Notes: generated from the sequence alone by a model not told the origin. A stretch of 17,243 nt of DNA from an uncultured Succinatimonas sp. (GCA_937880335.1 CALFLJ010000179.1:1-17243), one strand, 5' to 3'. Shown: positions 6,113 through 13,979, numbered from the stretch's first letter. Numbers and translations: made by a program.

Positions 6113-7711
6113 ATGCAAAAATATTTATTATTGCTCATGGCAATTTTTCCTAGTGGAAAAAAACTTACTGAAATTTCATTAAGTTTCTTAGGATCAAGCT
6201 TTATTTCAATTGTCTTAGGTCTTATAGCAACTTTAGGATACGCCCCTTATAGAATGTGGCCTGTAACAATGGCTACATTAGTAGGTTTATTTGTTTTAAT
6301 TACAAAACTAAAAACTAAAAAAGCTGTTTTTTTTACAACTTTATTTTACTTTTTAAGTCTTAATCTCATAACACTAAATTGGCTTTCCTTTGTAATGGAA
6401 GGCTTTGGAGAAATGAGTCCCTTTGCTGTTTGGCCTATTATTACTATATTTTCTTGCTATCTTGCCCTGCCCTATGCAATAGGTGCTGTTATTTCTAAGA
6501 AGCTCTGTAAAAACAGGGATGGCTTATTCCTTTGTGCATTTATACCAGCAATTTTCTCCATAGCAGACTTTATTGTAGGTTACATCTTTGGAGGCTTTCC
6601 ATGGATGTATGTCGGAAATACTTTAATTGAGGCAAGTCCGTTTCTAGGTTATATTCCCATTTTAGGTGTAAGAGGACTTAATACTATATTATTTTTTACT
6701 GTTGGAGCTTTAACATTAGGAGTTATGCGTAAATTCCTATACTTGCCAATAGTATGCTTAATCCTTGCAATAGGCTCATTCACATCTTCAGTAAATTACG
6801 TCAATGACGGTAAAAAACCGCTTAATGTAGCAATGGTACAGGCAAACATCCCACAGGTATTATCCTACAGCCAGGATTATGTGGACATGATTGTTGGTAC
6901 CTTATGGTCATTAAGTCAAGATCTTTTTTCAAAGAATGATCTGATAATCTGGCCTGAGTCAGCACTTCCGATGAGAATTGGATCAAACCTTCAACTGCTA
7001 TCTGACTTAAATGCAATAGCATTTGAAAATAAAACAAATCTTGTCACCGGAATCATAAGTTCAGACAGCAACAATAAAGCGTATAACTCAATGTTTGTAC
7101 TAGGTAAAGATGAACAGATAAAAGACTTTACTACCTACAACAAACGCAAATTAGTGCCTTTTGGTGAATTTGTCCCCTTTGAATCTATATTAAGACCATT
7201 AGGTAAAATTTTTAATATTCCTATGTCATCATTTAGTAATGGTCTTAAAGATCAGTCTCCCATTTTAGCAGGAGGCTTACTGTTTACTCCTGCTATTTGC
7301 TATGAGGCTATCTATCCTGAGGTTATATCAAGACTAAATAACAAAGAAACATCAGGAATATTAATGATAAGTAATGACACCTGGTTTGGTCCTACTAGAG
7401 CACCCTATCAACATTTAGATATGGCTCGTATGCGCTCTATGGAACTACAAAAACCAATGCTAAGAGCTACAAACAGTGGTTTTACAGCTTTAATTGACAA
7501 GAGGGGAAATATAGTTGACAGTTTGAAATTTGAAACTCAGAGTGTTTTAAAAGTTAAATTTACCCCAAGCTATGGCCTTACTCCCTATGCCAGATTTGGT
7601 GATTTTGGTGTTTGTATTCTTATTGCAATTTTACTAGTATCAGGAATTGCCTTTGGACTTAAAAAGGAAGATAAATTAAATGATACCTTACAAAAAATTG
7701 TAAGACCGTAA
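6113..7711 (+). CDS. lnt: Apolipoprotein N-acyltransferase Lnt
   Basis: This 532-aa inner-membrane enzyme adds the third acyl chain to the N-terminal Cys of lipoproteins, the last maturation step before Lol sorting. The N-terminal 230 residues hold several hydrophobic helices (including LGYAPYRMWP and GGFPWMYVGNT landmarks). A periplasmic nitrilase domain follows with the catalytic triad visible as WPESALP (E282), YNKRKLVPFGEF (K344) and PAICYEA (C396). SNDTWFG (420-426) and a closing helix at about 499-516 complete the fold. The start ATG 6113 lacks a good Shine-Dalgarno; ATG at codon 9 is an alternative. The gene ends the miaB-ybeZ-ybeY-corC-lnt operon. The enzyme's substrates include the lipoprotein LptE at the window's far end. 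Confidence 0.94.
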   Translation: MQKYLLLLMAIFPSGKKLTEISLSFLGSSFISIVLGLIATLGYAPYRMWPVTMATLVGLFVLITKLKTKKAVFFTTLFYFLSLNLITLNWLSFVMEGFGEMSPFAVWPIITIFSCYLALPYAIGAVISKKLCKNRDGLFLCAFIPAIFSIADFIVGYIFGGFPWMYVGNTLIEASPFLGYIPILGVRGLNTILFFTVGALTLGVMRKFLYLPIVCLILAIGSFTSSVNYVNDGKKPLNVAMVQANIPQVLSYSQDYVDMIVGTLWSLSQDLFSKNDLIIWPESALPMRIGSNLQLLSDLNAIAFENKTNLVTGIISSDSNNKAYNSMFVLGKDEQIKDFTTYNKRKLVPFGEFVPFESILRPLGKIFNIPMSSFSNGLKDQSPILAGGLLFTPAICYEAIYPEVISRLNNKETSGILMISNDTWFGPTRAPYQHLDMARMRSMELQKPMLRATNSGFTALIDKRGNIVDSLKFETQSVLKVKFTPSYGLTPYARFGDFGVCILIAILLVSGIAFGLKKEDKLNDTLQKIVRP

Positions 7712-7716
7712 AAAAC

Positions 7717-7755
7717 TTAAGATTAAACACTAAAAATAATAAAATTTAATCTTAA
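7717..7755 (+). terminator. Weak AT-only hairpin after lnt
   Basis: A perfect 11-bp inverted repeat TTAAGATTAAA (7717-7727) / TTTAATCTTAA (7745-7755) begins 6 nt after the lnt stop. It has a 17-nt loop, only one G-C pair, and no T tract, so it would be a poor intrinsic terminator. It may help 3'-end stability or act with Rho. It could also be an operator for asnA, though it sits far upstream of that gene. Confidence 0.35.
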
Positions 7756-7830
7756 ACGCAGTTTAAAGCAAAAAAAATTATTGCTCTATTTTTGTTAGAA
7801 TTCTGCCCCAAAAAAGTTATTTTCGCTATT

Positions 7831-7860
7831 TTGACATTTTATAGTGCAAATGACTAATTT
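7831..7860 (+). promoter_or_regulatory. Putative asnA promoter
   Basis: A consensus -35 TTGACA (7831-7836) is followed after 18 nt by TAATTT (7855-7860), a fair -10. It lies about 80 nt upstream of asnA. A second -10-like TATACT (7889-7894) further on lies within the loop of an inverted repeat and lacks a good -35. Confidence 0.45.
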
Positions 7861-7876
7861 ATATGAAATTAAGAAC

Positions 7877-7914
7877 GCTCTTAAATGATATACTCATACC
7901 ATAGTTTTAAGAGC
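7877..7914. repeat. Inverted repeat in the asnA leader
   Basis: GCTCTTAAA (7877-7885) and TTTAAGAGC (7906-7914) form a perfect 9-bp inverted repeat with a 20-nt spacer, 27 nt upstream of the asnA start. As RNA it is a leader hairpin; as DNA it is two half-sites about 29 bp apart, compatible with a regulator on opposite or adjacent helical faces. E. coli asnA is controlled by AsnC, but no regulator gene is in this window. Confidence 0.5.
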
Positions 7915-7941
7915 ATAGGCTAATATAAGATTTAAATAATT

Positions 7942-8979
7942 ATGAGTAAAATTATTCGTCCTCAAGGCTACAAAGCCTTATTAGATCCCGTTCAAACAGA
8001 ACATGGAATTAAACTTATCAAAGACTTTTTTCAGTTAAATTTAGCCACTGAGCTTAGATTACGTCGAATTACTGCTCCCTTATTTGTTTTAAAGGGCTTA
8101 GGTATCAATGATGATCTTAATGGTGTAGAGAGAGCTGTAACTTTCCCTATTAAGGATCTAGGCGATGCTCGTGCAGAGGTTGTCCATTCATTAGCAAAAT
8201 GGAAACGCTTATCCTTAGCTGAATACAAAGTAGAACCTCACTACGGCATCTATACCGATATGAATGCCATTCGTGCTGATGAGGAATTAGATAATCTGCA
8301 TTCTTTATACGTTGATCAGTGGGATTGGGAAGCTGTTATAAATGAAGAAGACAGAACAATGGAACATTTGCAAAAAGTTGTAAAATGTATTTATGCAGCA
8401 ATATTACGTACTGAATATTTAGCATGCGAGTCGTTCCAGTGCTTAAAGCCATTCCTTCCATCTGATATTACTTTTGTAGATAGCGAAGAATTATTGCAAA
8501 TGTATCCTGACAAAACTCCAAAGGAAAGAGAGGATCTCATTTGTAAGAAGTACGGTGCTGTTTTTCTAACCGGAATTGGTGGTAAGCTTTCTAACGGGCA
8601 AAAACATGATGGACGTGCACCTGACTATGATGATTGGTCTACCATCAACGAAAAAGGAACTATGGGTTTAAATGGCGACATCTTAATTTGGTATCCAATC
8701 TTAAATCGCTCATTTGAGTTATCATCAATGGGTATTCGTGTTGATAAAAAAGCATTATTAAAACAATTAGAATTAGAAGGTAAGACTGAGCGTAAGGAAC
8801 TATATTTCCACAAGAAGCTTTTAAATGATGAATTACCTTTATCTATAGGCGGTGGTATAGGACAAAGTCGTCTTTGCATGATCTTATTACACAAAGCTCA
8901 TATAGGTGAGATTCAAGCTAGTATCTGGCCTGATGACATGCGTAAGGAATGTAAGGATTTAGGAATGAACTTAATTTAA
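7942..8979 (+). CDS. asnA: Aspartate-ammonia ligase (asparagine synthetase A)
   Basis: This 345-aa enzyme makes asparagine from aspartate, ammonia and ATP (AMP-forming), in the cytoplasm. It is a class II aminoacyl-tRNA-synthetase-like fold. Diagnostic segments are VERAVTFP (62-69), VVHSLAKWKR (80-89), GIYTDMNAIR (102-111), HDGRAPDYDDW (222-232), GLNGDI (242-247), ELSSMGIRVD (259-268) and the ATP-binding GGGIGQSRL (303-311). It is about 15 residues longer than E. coli AsnA (330), without a disrupted motif. The start ATG has no evident Shine-Dalgarno. The 230-nt upstream gap with a promoter-like element and the terminator behind it indicate a single-gene unit, separate from lnt. Confidence 0.96.
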   Translation: MSKIIRPQGYKALLDPVQTEHGIKLIKDFFQLNLATELRLRRITAPLFVLKGLGINDDLNGVERAVTFPIKDLGDARAEVVHSLAKWKRLSLAEYKVEPHYGIYTDMNAIRADEELDNLHSLYVDQWDWEAVINEEDRTMEHLQKVVKCIYAAILRTEYLACESFQCLKPFLPSDITFVDSEELLQMYPDKTPKEREDLICKKYGAVFLTGIGGKLSNGQKHDGRAPDYDDWSTINEKGTMGLNGDILIWYPILNRSFELSSMGIRVDKKALLKQLELEGKTERKELYFHKKLLNDELPLSIGGGIGQSRLCMILLHKAHIGEIQASIWPDDMRKECKDLGMNLI

Positions 8980-8994
8980 AGTTCTAAAATTTTT

Positions 8995-9022
8995 AGGGAG
9001 GGAAATTTTAACCTCCCTTTTT
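8995..9022 (+). terminator. Rho-independent terminator of asnA
   Basis: AGGGAGG (8995-9001) pairs with CCTCCCT (9012-9018) over a 10-nt loop, followed by TTTTT to 9022. It lies 16 nt after the asnA stop and immediately beyond the end of the convergent minus-strand gene. On the minus strand the stem is followed by AAAAATTTT instead of a clean T tract, so it serves that gene less well. Confidence 0.88.
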
Positions 9023-9027
9023 GTTTA

Positions 9028-11646
9028 TCAAAGTTCTTGAGCTTTTCCTTTTTCCCCTTTATGCTTTTTTGCCCAAAAATACATACTCAAAATAAGCATT
9101 AAACTGCCAATAAGACTTAAAGCAATACGCCAAGGTGGTAGTGAACTTACATCTACCAACTTTTGGTTGTTACCAATAAAACTACCTACTCTACAACCTC
9201 TTCCTGTACACTTCAACTTACGCCCCATAAAGCCAGATTTATACCATATGTGCTCTGGGAATTGTACAGAAATACCATATCTGGCAAATTTAACGGATGC
9301 ATTTACTACAAAGCGGTTTACATAAGACAATAAAGCTTTAGGATCTGCATTAAAATGTTTAATTTGGGCGTAACTTACACAAGGTTCAATACGGATTCTT
9401 TTACTTGCTATAACATTATTACCTTCAAGATAAATATTATCTAAAATCGTTCCTAACTCATCTGTATCAACTTTTATAACTGAACTGTTTGAGATAAATG
9501 CTGATTTATTTACAATAACATTATTAGCTCTTCCGTTTGAAATATTCAAAGATGCGCCACTATCTAGGTAGAGTTTTTCCATCCTAATAACCCCACTCTC
9601 AGGTGCATTTACATGAAATGAAGAATCTGACACAGTCACAGAATTCACATCTATCTCGCCATCAACTAAGGCTACACCGCCTAAAACATTAATATCAAAT
9701 TGTGAACCTTTTATGTCACCGCTGACATCAACATAAGCTCTAGGATCTCCTGAGTAAAATCCCATATTATTAACTAAAGACTCCCCTCCATCAGATTTTC
9801 CCCCAAAATTTAACTTGGTTTTGAGTAATTCAAAAAACGAGGAATTCCCTATTTTAATACCGCTTAAAAAATTAACCTGTGGCATAAGCTGAAAACGGGC
9901 ACTTATAAGCTTGTTTTCACTATCTTTAGGCTGTACATAAATCCAATTTTCATCAACAAAAGGCTTATATTCACTAATAATATCGCCTTTTATGGATGCG
10001 TGCTCAAGAAAGTTTATCTCAGATACCCACGCTGTATCACCAATTAAAATGGCTGCCTTATTTCCAATAACCTGTCCTGATAGATTTACTCTTTTTACAA
10101 GGGGGCCTTTTATATCATCTGATAACTTACACTCTTGCGCTTTTTCCTTTGTTAAAAGTCCTGAGGAAAAATCTAAGCTACGAGCTCTTATAAAAGATCC
10201 CTGATATTCTAAATAGTTAGATTTGAAATTATCTCCAAAGTCAAACCGTAAACCTACACCTAAATCATTGTTTGCAGTAATAACACCTTTTAGATCCAAA
10301 ATATTATTCTTGCCATAGGTAACCGCAATACCGGTTGCACCAACTCCGTTTTCAACAATGACACCTTTTTTAGGTAAGATTAAACTATTTCCAACTCCAT
10401 CAATACGAACACCTACAGATCCATACCCCATTGAAGCTATAGCAGACTGTTGCCTAACTTCATTGTAATTTCCATAAATATGGGTTCCAACACTCAATGG
10501 AACAAAAGATACCTCATCCCGATTGTATATTTTAGAGCTTTCGTTCCATGAAAAATAACCACTTGTAATCAAAATCTTCTGGAGATCATTTAAATTTCCT
10601 GAGGTGTAAATACTGCTTCCATAAAACTCTCTTGGATAGATGTTGTAACCTAAATCTCTTAATAAAGATAGCTCTACCTCAGAATAAAAACCATAATTTA
10701 CAAAATCACTGTCTGACAAAATGGTATTACGCAGTTTTAGGCTAACCTCACCCTTTTTATCTAAATTAACTAAAAGGTGAACATTTTTAGCTTTAGGATT
10801 AAAATTATAATTATCTAAGGTTGAGTTAACACTTACCCCTTTAAACTCCAGAAAACGCTCATCATCTTTTACCCCTTTAAAGATATTTTTAAAACTGTCC
10901 TTACTAAATACAAAACGATTTAAATTTGTAATGTAAAGATGATTGTCTAAAGATGACAAAGGATAACGAAATCCATTCTTATCTGAATTAGTGAAAAAAC
11001 CTAAAAGGCGAGGTAATGCCCAATATATGTGATAGTTTATATCCTGATATACACCATTTTGTGGAATTTGATCGGCAATTAAACCTTGATTTATACTTTG
11101 ACTTTGAAAAGGGATAAGACTTGAGCTTTCAATTATGCCGTATAGTCGCCCCGCTTCATTTATTCCCCCTTTTTTTAGTGATGCCTCAAGAGTTCTCATC
11201 CCAATGTAAGGTAGCTCTTTATAGTTCTTATCAAAGGCCTTAACTTGAGGGGGTATGCTACCTTTATGATAGACAATCGGGATATGATAAGTTTTATTTC
11301 CACTAACATACTCGCGGAAAATCCAAGTTAGCATAGTTAAAGCAGTTTGCTTTGAATTTACTGCAAGATTATCCCTTTCTATTTTTTTAGGTATGTGCCA
11401 CGAAGTAACATTCTCTTTGTAAATACGCTCTATCTCATCAGGATAAGTAAGAGCATCTAAGGCAAAAAGATTTTCCTTTAAAAAAAAATCGTTGTAATGT
11501 CGCGTTTGTCCTAAAAGGGTAGAAATAGTCACATTATCATGGCCATCTGATATAGTACTTACATCTTTAGGATAATTGTAAATTACCCATAAAGAAGTAG
11601 CTATTACTGCAATTGCACTTGATAATACAACTATTCGTCTTCTCAT
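9028..11646 (-). CDS. Bitopic envelope protein with an autotransporter-passenger-like beta-helix, no barrel
   Basis: This 872-aa protein has no name I can give. Residues 5-22 are a hydrophobic helix after MRRR with no clear cleavage site, so a signal anchor. A second helix at about 840-858 is followed by the basic tail KKHKGEKGK. Both ends are thus predicted cytoplasmic, with about 815 residues in the periplasm. Residues about 310-490 resemble, from memory of the family, the linker and beta-helix start of protease-type autotransporters: FVNYGFYSEVELSLLRDLGY, EFYGSSIY, VGTHIYGNYNEV, GVRIDG, LRFDFGDN and the YQGSFIR box. Residues 520-745 continue as short Asn/Gly/Ser-rich beta strands. Residues 30-290 are not recognised; no HExxH or Ser-protease motif is seen. 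There is no C-terminal beta-barrel. CTGRGC (813-818) could form a disulphide. It starts 2 nt after the L,D-transpeptidase stop, so it is coupled to it. Confidence 0.72.
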   Translation of the reverse strand: MRRRIVVLSSAIAVIATSLWVIYNYPKDVSTISDGHDNVTISTLLGQTRHYNDFFLKENLFALDALTYPDEIERIYKENVTSWHIPKKIERDNLAVNSKQTALTMLTWIFREYVSGNKTYHIPIVYHKGSIPPQVKAFDKNYKELPYIGMRTLEASLKKGGINEAGRLYGIIESSSLIPFQSQSINQGLIADQIPQNGVYQDINYHIYWALPRLLGFFTNSDKNGFRYPLSSLDNHLYITNLNRFVFSKDSFKNIFKGVKDDERFLEFKGVSVNSTLDNYNFNPKAKNVHLLVNLDKKGEVSLKLRNTILSDSDFVNYGFYSEVELSLLRDLGYNIYPREFYGSSIYTSGNLNDLQKILITSGYFSWNESSKIYNRDEVSFVPLSVGTHIYGNYNEVRQQSAIASMGYGSVGVRIDGVGNSLILPKKGVIVENGVGATGIAVTYGKNNILDLKGVITANNDLGVGLRFDFGDNFKSNYLEYQGSFIRARSLDFSSGLLTKEKAQECKLSDDIKGPLVKRVNLSGQVIGNKAAILIGDTAWVSEINFLEHASIKGDIISEYKPFVDENWIYVQPKDSENKLISARFQLMPQVNFLSGIKIGNSSFFELLKTKLNFGGKSDGGESLVNNMGFYSGDPRAYVDVSGDIKGSQFDINVLGGVALVDGEIDVNSVTVSDSSFHVNAPESGVIRMEKLYLDSGASLNISNGRANNVIVNKSAFISNSSVIKVDTDELGTILDNIYLEGNNVIASKRIRIEPCVSYAQIKHFNADPKALLSYVNRFVVNASVKFARYGISVQFPEHIWYKSGFMGRKLKCTGRGCRVGSFIGNNQKLVDVSSLPPWRIALSLIGSLMLILSMYFWAKKHKGEKGKAQEL

Positions 11647-11648
11647 AA

Positions 11649-12572
11649 CTAAAACTTAGCCGGATTTAATAATACAGGCCTGCCACTTCGTTCATGTAAA
11701 GCTCGGTTTAATATTTCCTGATCAATTAAAGGATTTTTAAAAAACTCTAAATCTTCTTTAGTAAAATCAAAAGGCGTATTACTATCAAAATTCTCAAATT
11801 CAGCCTCTGATCTTGAAAGAGGCTGATGAACCTCAATGTAAATACTGCCATCAGGCTCTGTAGTATATTTTATAGGACGATTTATAAATTGTACTCTGGT
11901 ACCTACAGGTACTTTATAAAACAAGTTTTCATTATCCTCATTGCGTAAGCGTACACAGCCATGACTTACTCTAAGACCAATACCAAATTCAGCATTAGTA
12001 CCGTGAATTGCATAAAGACGCCCTATGTATAATGCAAAAAGCCCCATAGGATTATCAGGGCCTGCAGGTACTACAGCAGGTAAAATCTCACCTTTTGCAG
12101 CGTACTCAGCTCGCATAGCAGCAGTCGGTGTCCAAGTTGGACCGGCTTTTTTACGTTCTACCTTTGTGATCCAATTTATGGGAGTATCATTGCCTAGCTG
12201 TCCTATGCCTATTGGATAAACCTCAACTAAACCATCATGATAATAGTAAAGGCGCATTTCAGCTGAATTTAAAATAATTCCTTCTTGTACTGTATCTGGC
12301 AAAATTAGTCTATTAGGAATGATAAGAGATGTGCCTCGCAAAGGTACGATAGGATCAACACAGGGGTTGGCCTCTATCATATTAGACAAACCTAAAGAAT
12401 ATTTAGCAGCAACATACTCTAAAGTGGTAGTTCCATTTGGGGAAACATAATAAACACTTTCCTCACCAAACAAACGATGACCACTTTTTAATTCGTAAGA
12501 ATTAAAAGCCTGCACTTGTGTACAAGCTACCAAAACACTCAAAGCTAAAGCTAATTTTTTTAATGCCTTCAT
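11649..12572 (-). CDS. L,D-transpeptidase of the ErfK/YbiS/YcfS/YnhG family
   Basis: This 307-aa periplasmic enzyme has a signal peptide (MKALKKLALALSVLVACTQVQA, likely cleaved after residue 22). A LysM-like segment at about 40-92 (YYVSPNGTTTLEYVAAKYSL, ANPCVDP, TSLIIPNRLILP) is followed by a YkuD catalytic domain at about 97-232. The active site is visible as H190 (IHGTN) and SHGCVRLR, with C206 as nucleophile, H204 and R208. Such enzymes either make 3-3 peptidoglycan crosslinks or attach or detach Braun-type lipoprotein; the resemblance to ErfK/YbiS favours lipoprotein anchoring, but which cannot be decided. The Shine-Dalgarno AAGG (12579-12582, complement) gives a good start. A tail of about 75 residues after the catalytic domain is acidic. 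The gene is first in a two-gene minus-strand unit. Confidence 0.92.
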   Translation of the reverse strand: MKALKKLALALSVLVACTQVQAFNSYELKSGHRLFGEESVYYVSPNGTTTLEYVAAKYSLGLSNMIEANPCVDPIVPLRGTSLIIPNRLILPDTVQEGIILNSAEMRLYYYHDGLVEVYPIGIGQLGNDTPINWITKVERKKAGPTWTPTAAMRAEYAAKGEILPAVVPAGPDNPMGLFALYIGRLYAIHGTNAEFGIGLRVSHGCVRLRNEDNENLFYKVPVGTRVQFINRPIKYTTEPDGSIYIEVHQPLSRSEAEFENFDSNTPFDFTKEDLEFFKNPLIDQEILNRALHERSGRPVLLNPAKF

Positions 12573-12603
12573 AAAAGACCTTAGATCTTTATTTAAATAA
12601 ATA

Positions 12604-12624
12604 TATAGTTTTAAACAAACTATA
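12604..12624. repeat. Perfect 8-bp inverted repeat upstream of the L,D-transpeptidase
   Basis: TATAGTTT (12604-12611) and AAACTATA (12617-12624) flank a 5-nt spacer, 32 nt upstream of the transpeptidase start on the minus strand. The spacing suits an operator or a small mRNA leader hairpin. Confidence 0.5.
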
Positions 12625-12698
12625 GATAAAAGTTTTTGATAAATCTTAATTCTTAGTTAAAAGTTCCTAATTTACAAAATAGACACAAATAACAGCAC

Positions 12699-12716
12699 AG
12701 TCTAAAACTATAGACT
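12699..12716. repeat. Perfect 6-bp inverted repeat in the ldhA promoter region
   Basis: AGTCTA (12699-12704) and TAGACT (12711-12716) flank 6 nt, about 190 nt upstream of ldhA. The right arm doubles as a possible -35 for ldhA. A similar core (TTTAGA-G-TCTAAA, 113-125) occurs upstream of the first BOF gene. Confidence 0.35.
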
Positions 12717-12906
12717 CAAATGCTATTTTCACCATAATGGCAAGTTTTTTTATTTTCTTAAATATCAGTAAATTAAATGTAATTTCTCTAACTTAAAAAA
12801 ATTTTTTTATTTTTTAATTGCCATACATTAAAAATGAGAATTAACTTTGATTAAAACAAAACATAGAAGCTTAAATTTCTAAGCTTTTTTCTTTGGAGAC
12901 TTAATT

Positions 12907-13914
12907 ATGAGCGAGAAAATTACATTCTTTGGCACACATAGCTATGACCGCCACCTTTTCTCTGAAATAAACGCAAAAGAAAACTTTAATTTTGATTTAC
13001 AATACCATCGCTCTTTCTTAGACATCCATAATGCATCACAAGTTTTAGGAGCAAAAGCTGTTTGTATTTTTGTAAACGATAGGGCTGATCGTGAGGTTTT
13101 AAGTATTTTGTCTGCAAACGGAGTTAAACTCCTTGCGCTGCGTTGTGCTGGATTTAATAACGTAGATCTAAAGGCAGCTCAGGAATTGGGTATTAGGGTT
13201 GTAAGAGTACCAGCCTATTCCCCTTACGCAATAGCAGAACACGTTGTAGCCCTAATTTTGTCACTAAACCGCAAAACCTACCGTGCCTACTTAAGAACTA
13301 GAGATGGAAATTTCACCTTAAATGGACTTATGGGTTTTGACCTACATGGTAAAACAGCCGGTATTGTGGGTACAGGAAAAATTGCTCGCATTCTAATCAG
13401 AATCCTGCAAGGCTTTGGAATGAATATTGTAGCTTATGATATTTATCCTGATGCTGAGTATGCAAAAAATAATAATGTTGAATATGTAAGCTTAGATGAA
13501 CTTTACAGTAGAGCGGATGTTATATCATTAAACTGTCCTCTTACCGAAGAAAATCGTCATTTAATCAACGCAGACGCAGTATCCAAGATGAAAAAGGGTG
13601 TCATGATCATAAATACAGGTCGAGGCCCGCTTATTGATACTCAGGCATTAATTGATGGTTTAAAATCAGGTCAGATAGGATCTGCAGGCCTTGATGTATA
13701 TGAGGATGAGAGAACATATTTCTATCAAGATAAATCAGATAAGGTTATAACCGACGATAAACTGGCAAGACTTTTAAGTTATAACAATGTATTAGTTACA
13801 TCACATCAGGCTTTCTTTACTAATGAGGCTATGACTAATATCGTGACAACAACTCTGCAAAATTGTAAGGATTTCCTGGAATTTGGAAAACTTGACAATG
13901 AGGTAAAAGCCTAA
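12907..13914 (+). CDS. ldhA: D-lactate dehydrogenase (fermentative)
   Basis: This 335-aa D-2-hydroxyacid dehydrogenase is close in length and motif to E. coli LdhA (329 aa). It reduces pyruvate to D-lactate with NADH in the cytoplasm. Visible residues are the RCAGFNNVDL segment (79-88), the Rossmann loop GIVGTGKIA (152-160), NTGRGPLID with catalytic R239, GLDVYEDE with E268, and TSHQAFFT with catalytic H300. The third Gly of GxGxxG is Ala160 here, a tolerated variation. The start ATG has a Shine-Dalgarno (TTGGAGA, 12893-12899). It is flanked by long non-coding gaps and so is probably a single-gene unit. It fits a fermentative, oxygen-poor life; weak FNR-like sequences lie upstream. Confidence 0.93.
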   Translation: MSEKITFFGTHSYDRHLFSEINAKENFNFDLQYHRSFLDIHNASQVLGAKAVCIFVNDRADREVLSILSANGVKLLALRCAGFNNVDLKAAQELGIRVVRVPAYSPYAIAEHVVALILSLNRKTYRAYLRTRDGNFTLNGLMGFDLHGKTAGIVGTGKIARILIRILQGFGMNIVAYDIYPDAEYAKNNNVEYVSLDELYSRADVISLNCPLTEENRHLINADAVSKMKKGVMIINTGRGPLIDTQALIDGLKSGQIGSAGLDVYEDERTYFYQDKSDKVITDDKLARLLSYNNVLVTSHQAFFTNEAMTNIVTTTLQNCKDFLEFGKLDNEVKA

Positions 13915-13925
13915 ATTAAAATCCT

Positions 13926-13979
13926 CCCCCCCCTGGTTTTTTTAATTATATAAAACCTTCACAAATTTTGAGCCAGGGG
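13926..13979 (+). terminator. Possible ldhA terminator: C8 tract and long-range hairpin
   Basis: Just after ldhA lies a run of eight C (13926-13933), then TGG and seven T (13937-13943). CCCCTGG (13930-13936) can pair with CCAGGGG (13973-13979), but the loop of 36 nt is large and there is no T tract behind the right arm. It is the only plausible 3' end for ldhA. A C8 run is odd in this AT-rich sequence and may also be a homopolymer-length error. Confidence 0.35.

Larger units (their letters stand above)
12573..12906. promoter_or_regulatory. Divergent intergenic region between the L,D-transpeptidase and ldhA
   Basis: This 334-nt AT-rich region must carry promoters in both directions. It contains two perfect inverted repeats, at 12604-12624 and 12699-12716. 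For ldhA, TAGACT (12711-12716) and CATAAT (12733-12738) at 16-nt spacing are a possible -35/-10 pair, the -35 being the right arm of the second repeat. Two weak FNR-like sequences (8 of 10 bases) occur at 12636-12649 and 12847-12860. No gene is seen. Confidence 0.45.

Noticed and set aside
7717..7755. Strong intrinsic terminator after lnt
   Set aside because: The stem is almost all A-T and no T tract follows, so it is listed only as a weak hairpin.
9028..11646. Calling the 872-aa gene a classical type V autotransporter or a subtilase
   Set aside because: The C-terminus is a single transmembrane helix with a basic tail, not a 12-strand barrel, and no Asp-His-Ser or HExxH protease motif is visible.
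12636..12649. FNR site TTGAT-N4-CTTAA upstream of ldhA
   Set aside because: Only 8 of 10 specified bases match in very AT-rich DNA, too weak to list as its own feature.
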